This document shows positions 61,841-64,000 of a stretch of 64,000 nt of DNA, piece after piece. The notes below the pieces were generated by a model. It ran no database searches. It saw nothing but the letters and a program-made list of their open reading frames with translations, and was not told the origin of the DNA. The DNA is taken from the NCBI RefSeq assembly GCF_900100865.1, contig NZ_LT627734.1, positions 310,001-374,000 of the forward strand, read 5' to 3'. The position numbers were made by a program, and so were the translations under genes. This stretch comes from Candidatus Aquiluna sp. UB-MaderosW2red. GTDB taxonomy: Bacteria > Actinomycetota > Actinomycetes > Actinomycetales > Microbacteriaceae. Every line of letters starts with the position of its first letter. Within the stretch, counting starts at the first letter, position 1.

Positions 61841-63679
61841 CTAATCGGTCTGGAACTGCTGGTTCACCAGTTTTGAGTAAAGGCCTTTGGCCTTTAGTAA
61901 TTCGGTGTGGGTGCCTTGCTCCACCACCTCACCACCACTAATGACAAAAATCACATCGGCGTTGATCACTGTCGAAAGCCGGTGCGCAATCGCGATGGTG
62001 GTTCGGTTCCGCGACAAAGTATCTAGGGCCTCTTGCACGATGCGCTCACTCTGGGTGTCCATCGAGCTAGTGGCTTCATCGAGTATCAAAATCGGTGGGT
62101 CTTTTAGTAGAACCCTTGCAATCGCGATTCTTTGCTTCTCTCCACCAGATAGCCGATAACCACGCTCACCAACCATGGTGTCGTAACCTTCGGGGAAGCT
62201 CGCAATAGTCTCGTGAATGTTCGCGGCTTTAGCCGCGGTAATAATTTCTTGATCCGTTGCCTCGGGTTTGGCATAGGCCAAGTTCTCTTTGATGGTGGCG
62301 TGAAAAAGGTAAGTCTCCTGGTTCACAATCCCCACCTGATCAATCAGGTCGCCTTGGGCAATATTGCGCACATCAACCCCTGCAAAAAGCACCTGACCCT
62401 CGCTGGCCTCATAGAGCCTTGGAATCAAATAGCTAATGGTTGTTTTGCCCGAACCCGATGGCCCCACAAGGGCCGCGTATTGACCTTTTTCTACCTTTAT
62501 GTTCAAGTTCCTTAGGGTCGCCACCTCGCTCTCAGAGCCCGGGTAGCTGAAGGTGACATTGCGAAGCTCTACTGACCCCAAATCCTCGGCTTTTAGTTTC
62601 TCGGGGTTTTCCGCATCAATGATTGCCGGATTCAAATCCATGTACTCAAAAATACGAGCGAATAAAGCCTCGCTGGTTTGCAGATCTAAAACCACTCGCA
62701 TCAGGCCCATCAAGGGAAAAAGCAACCTGGCCTGCACCGTGGTGAACGCCACCACGGTGCCAATTGAAACCACGCTGCCATCGGTGATCAACCAGCCGGC
62801 AAATAAATAGATGATTGCGGGAATCGCAGAAAAGAAAATCTGCACCATAGCGAAAAACCACTGGCCACTCATTGTTTGGCTAACCTGCAGCCGAATCTGA
62901 ACCTTGTTTTCGGCGGCATATCGATCGACTTCGATCTGCTGGCGACCAAAGCTCTTTGCCAAAAGGATGCCGCTAACCCCGAGTGCTTCTTGAGTAATGG
63001 CGGTCATCTCACTCAAAGACTCTTGAGTCTTCCCGGCAATCTTGGCCCTGACCTGACCGACTCGGCGCTGCGCCAAGATCATCAGTGGCATTACCACCAC
63101 GGCAACCACGGTCAGTTGCCAGCTCAATAGCAGCATCGCGATGAAGGCGGCAATCACCGTTACGGTGTTGCCCAGCACGCTAGAAACGGTATTGCTCAAC
63201 ACATTGGCAACACCACCGACATCATTTTGCAAACGCGACTGAATGGTGCCGGTCTTGGTCTTGGTGAAAAACGCCAACTCCATTGCTTGCAGGTGGGCAA
63301 AAAGCCGCTCCCTGAGCTGCCCCATGACCTCGTTGCCAACCTTGGCTGTTAGGTAGGTTTGCCAAACCCCAATAGCGGCTGCACCGATAAATATTGCCAC
63401 CATCAAACTCACTAGCTCAATCAAGAGCGGCATGTTTGGCGGTCCAATTGGTGGAAATAAACCTTCATTAAAGGTGCGCTCAATCAGTAGCGGCGGAATT
63501 ACGGTGAGGGCGGCACCAATCAGCACCAAAATGACCGTGCCAATTAGGGCACCCCGGTGGTTTTCAAATAAAGCGGCAATGCGCTTTAGCAGATTCTCAA
63601 CTTTTGGTGCCGCAGCGTTTTCTGCTTTTCTCTTATCGGAATCAACCATGTAGCTACCCGATCCACCACGCGTTCTCAT
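61841..63679 (-). CDS. ABC exporter, fused membrane and ATPase domains
   Basis: 612 residues from the ATG at 63679; an ATG 10 codons later is an alternative. Six membrane helices in residues ~40-330 (ABC type I exporter fold, e.g. GALIGTVILVLIGAALTVIP). The ATPase domain has Walker A LVGPSGSGKTTISYLIP, Q-loop VGIVNQETYLF, signature YRLSGGEKQRIAIARVLL, Walker B PILILDEATSSMD and H-loop IAIAHRLSTV. Works as a dimer that exports lipids, drugs or peptides. A homodimer or a heterodimer with a partner outside the window is possible. Substrate unknown. Confidence 0.92.
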   Translation of the reverse strand: MRTRGGSGSYMVDSDKRKAENAAAPKVENLLKRIAALFENHRGALIGTVILVLIGAALTVIPPLLIERTFNEGLFPPIGPPNMPLLIELVSLMVAIFIGAAAIGVWQTYLTAKVGNEVMGQLRERLFAHLQAMELAFFTKTKTGTIQSRLQNDVGGVANVLSNTVSSVLGNTVTVIAAFIAMLLLSWQLTVVAVVVMPLMILAQRRVGQVRAKIAGKTQESLSEMTAITQEALGVSGILLAKSFGRQQIEVDRYAAENKVQIRLQVSQTMSGQWFFAMVQIFFSAIPAIIYLFAGWLITDGSVVSIGTVVAFTTVQARLLFPLMGLMRVVLDLQTSEALFARIFEYMDLNPAIIDAENPEKLKAEDLGSVELRNVTFSYPGSESEVATLRNLNIKVEKGQYAALVGPSGSGKTTISYLIPRLYEASEGQVLFAGVDVRNIAQGDLIDQVGIVNQETYLFHATIKENLAYAKPEATDQEIITAAKAANIHETIASFPEGYDTMVGERGYRLSGGEKQRIAIARVLLKDPPILILDEATSSMDTQSERIVQEALDTLSRNRTTIAIAHRLSTVINADVIFVISGGEVVEQGTHTELLKAKGLYSKLVNQQFQTD

Positions 63680-64000
63680 CCGTTAAGGATACTTGAGTGC
63701 TTGCAAGAGGTATTGCCTGCAAGCCGCTTGATCAATCTCCTCAAAACGCTGCTAATCGGGACCGACTCGGCCGACTAGCGGGTAGCTCTAAAGACCCACA
63801 TTACCTTTTGGAGCAAAGTAAACGCTCGCGGCTTTAATGATTTTCTAGCCAGATCAAAGAGAGAGTTTGGCTCAATATTCTTAGATTAAGAGGCGAATAA
63901 CGCCGAAATTTCACCTAAACCTTCGGGTATCCGAACATGTTAGAAGTCCGCTAAAACGGGGTGCTTATTATTATTTTTGATTACAAATTCGCACCATTTT
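63680..64000. other. Right edge, no gene seen
   Basis: No supported reading frame in the final 320 bp. TTGCAAGAGGTATTGCCTGC then AAG near 63702 forms a weak hairpin. It may be the promoter side of the exporter and of a gene outside the window. Confidence 0.35.

Overview
The window looks like a chromosomal segment of a small-genome actinobacterium, probably Microbacteriaceae and possibly the aquatic Luna group (Rhodoluna/Aquiluna-like). This is inferred from the serS and prpD proteins, the many GTG/TTG starts, LAGC lipoboxes, and a base composition near 50% GC (judged by eye, not computed). The conserved backbone comprises pheA (partial), a diacylglycerol-kinase-like gene, serS, a HAD phosphatase and tRNA-Ser(TGA) on the left; a galactoside/oligosaccharide cluster (lacZ, LCP protein, ABC importer, GH1 glucosidase, Gfo/Idh/MocA dehydrogenase) and tRNA-Ser(GCT) in the middle; then an ice-binding-like surface protein, a tricarboxylate transporter/methylcitrate operon, a cytochrome-b5-like lipoprotein and tRNA-Arg(ACG). 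A photolyase-like flavoprotein, pdxH and an ABC exporter lie at the right.

Three accessory blocks interrupt this backbone. Block 1 (3619-29984) sits exactly at the 3' end of tRNA-Ser(TGA). The last 15 bp of the tRNA recur four times (3604, 4986, 6359, 29985) and divide the block into three units. Two are ~1.36-kb IS481-like elements. The third is a 23.6-kb unit with an end resembling one IS on the left and an end resembling the other on the right. No tyrosine or serine integrase is visible, so this looks like a tRNA-3'-end-specific IS481-type transposon system that has carried cargo. The cargo starts with a graveyard of toxin-antitoxin modules, tRNA-Arg fragments and fossil transposases (6374-13357). 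It continues with a GC-richer catabolic island (13358-29350): two class III CoA-transferases, a CitE-type lyase, an HMG-CoA-lyase-type enzyme, aldehyde and alcohol dehydrogenases, a GMC oxidoreductase with a small partner, two possible lactone hydrolases (SMP-30 and cyclase families), an RbsABC-type importer and a GntR/FCD regulator. Together these suggest uptake of a small hydroxylated or lactone substrate, oxidation to an acid, CoA activation and retro-aldol cleavage.

Block 2 (51298-54330) is a 3.0-kb integrase-less mini-island at tRNA-Arg, bounded by an 82-bp perfect direct repeat. It carries an abiE toxin-antitoxin operon with a clear inverted-repeat operator. A second hipBA operon, paralogous to the one in Block 1, follows it. 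Block 3 (about 58900-61010) holds mazEF, an abiEi-like gene whose toxin partner is cut to 14 codons, and a truncated Fic gene. It lies between the photolyase-like gene and pdxH and is bordered by a decayed copy of the photolyase gene's 5' end.

Several accessory genes carry single in-frame nonsense codons: the first IS transposase, the GNAT toxin, and a small gene at 54525. All functional statements rest on motif recognition; no database search was run.
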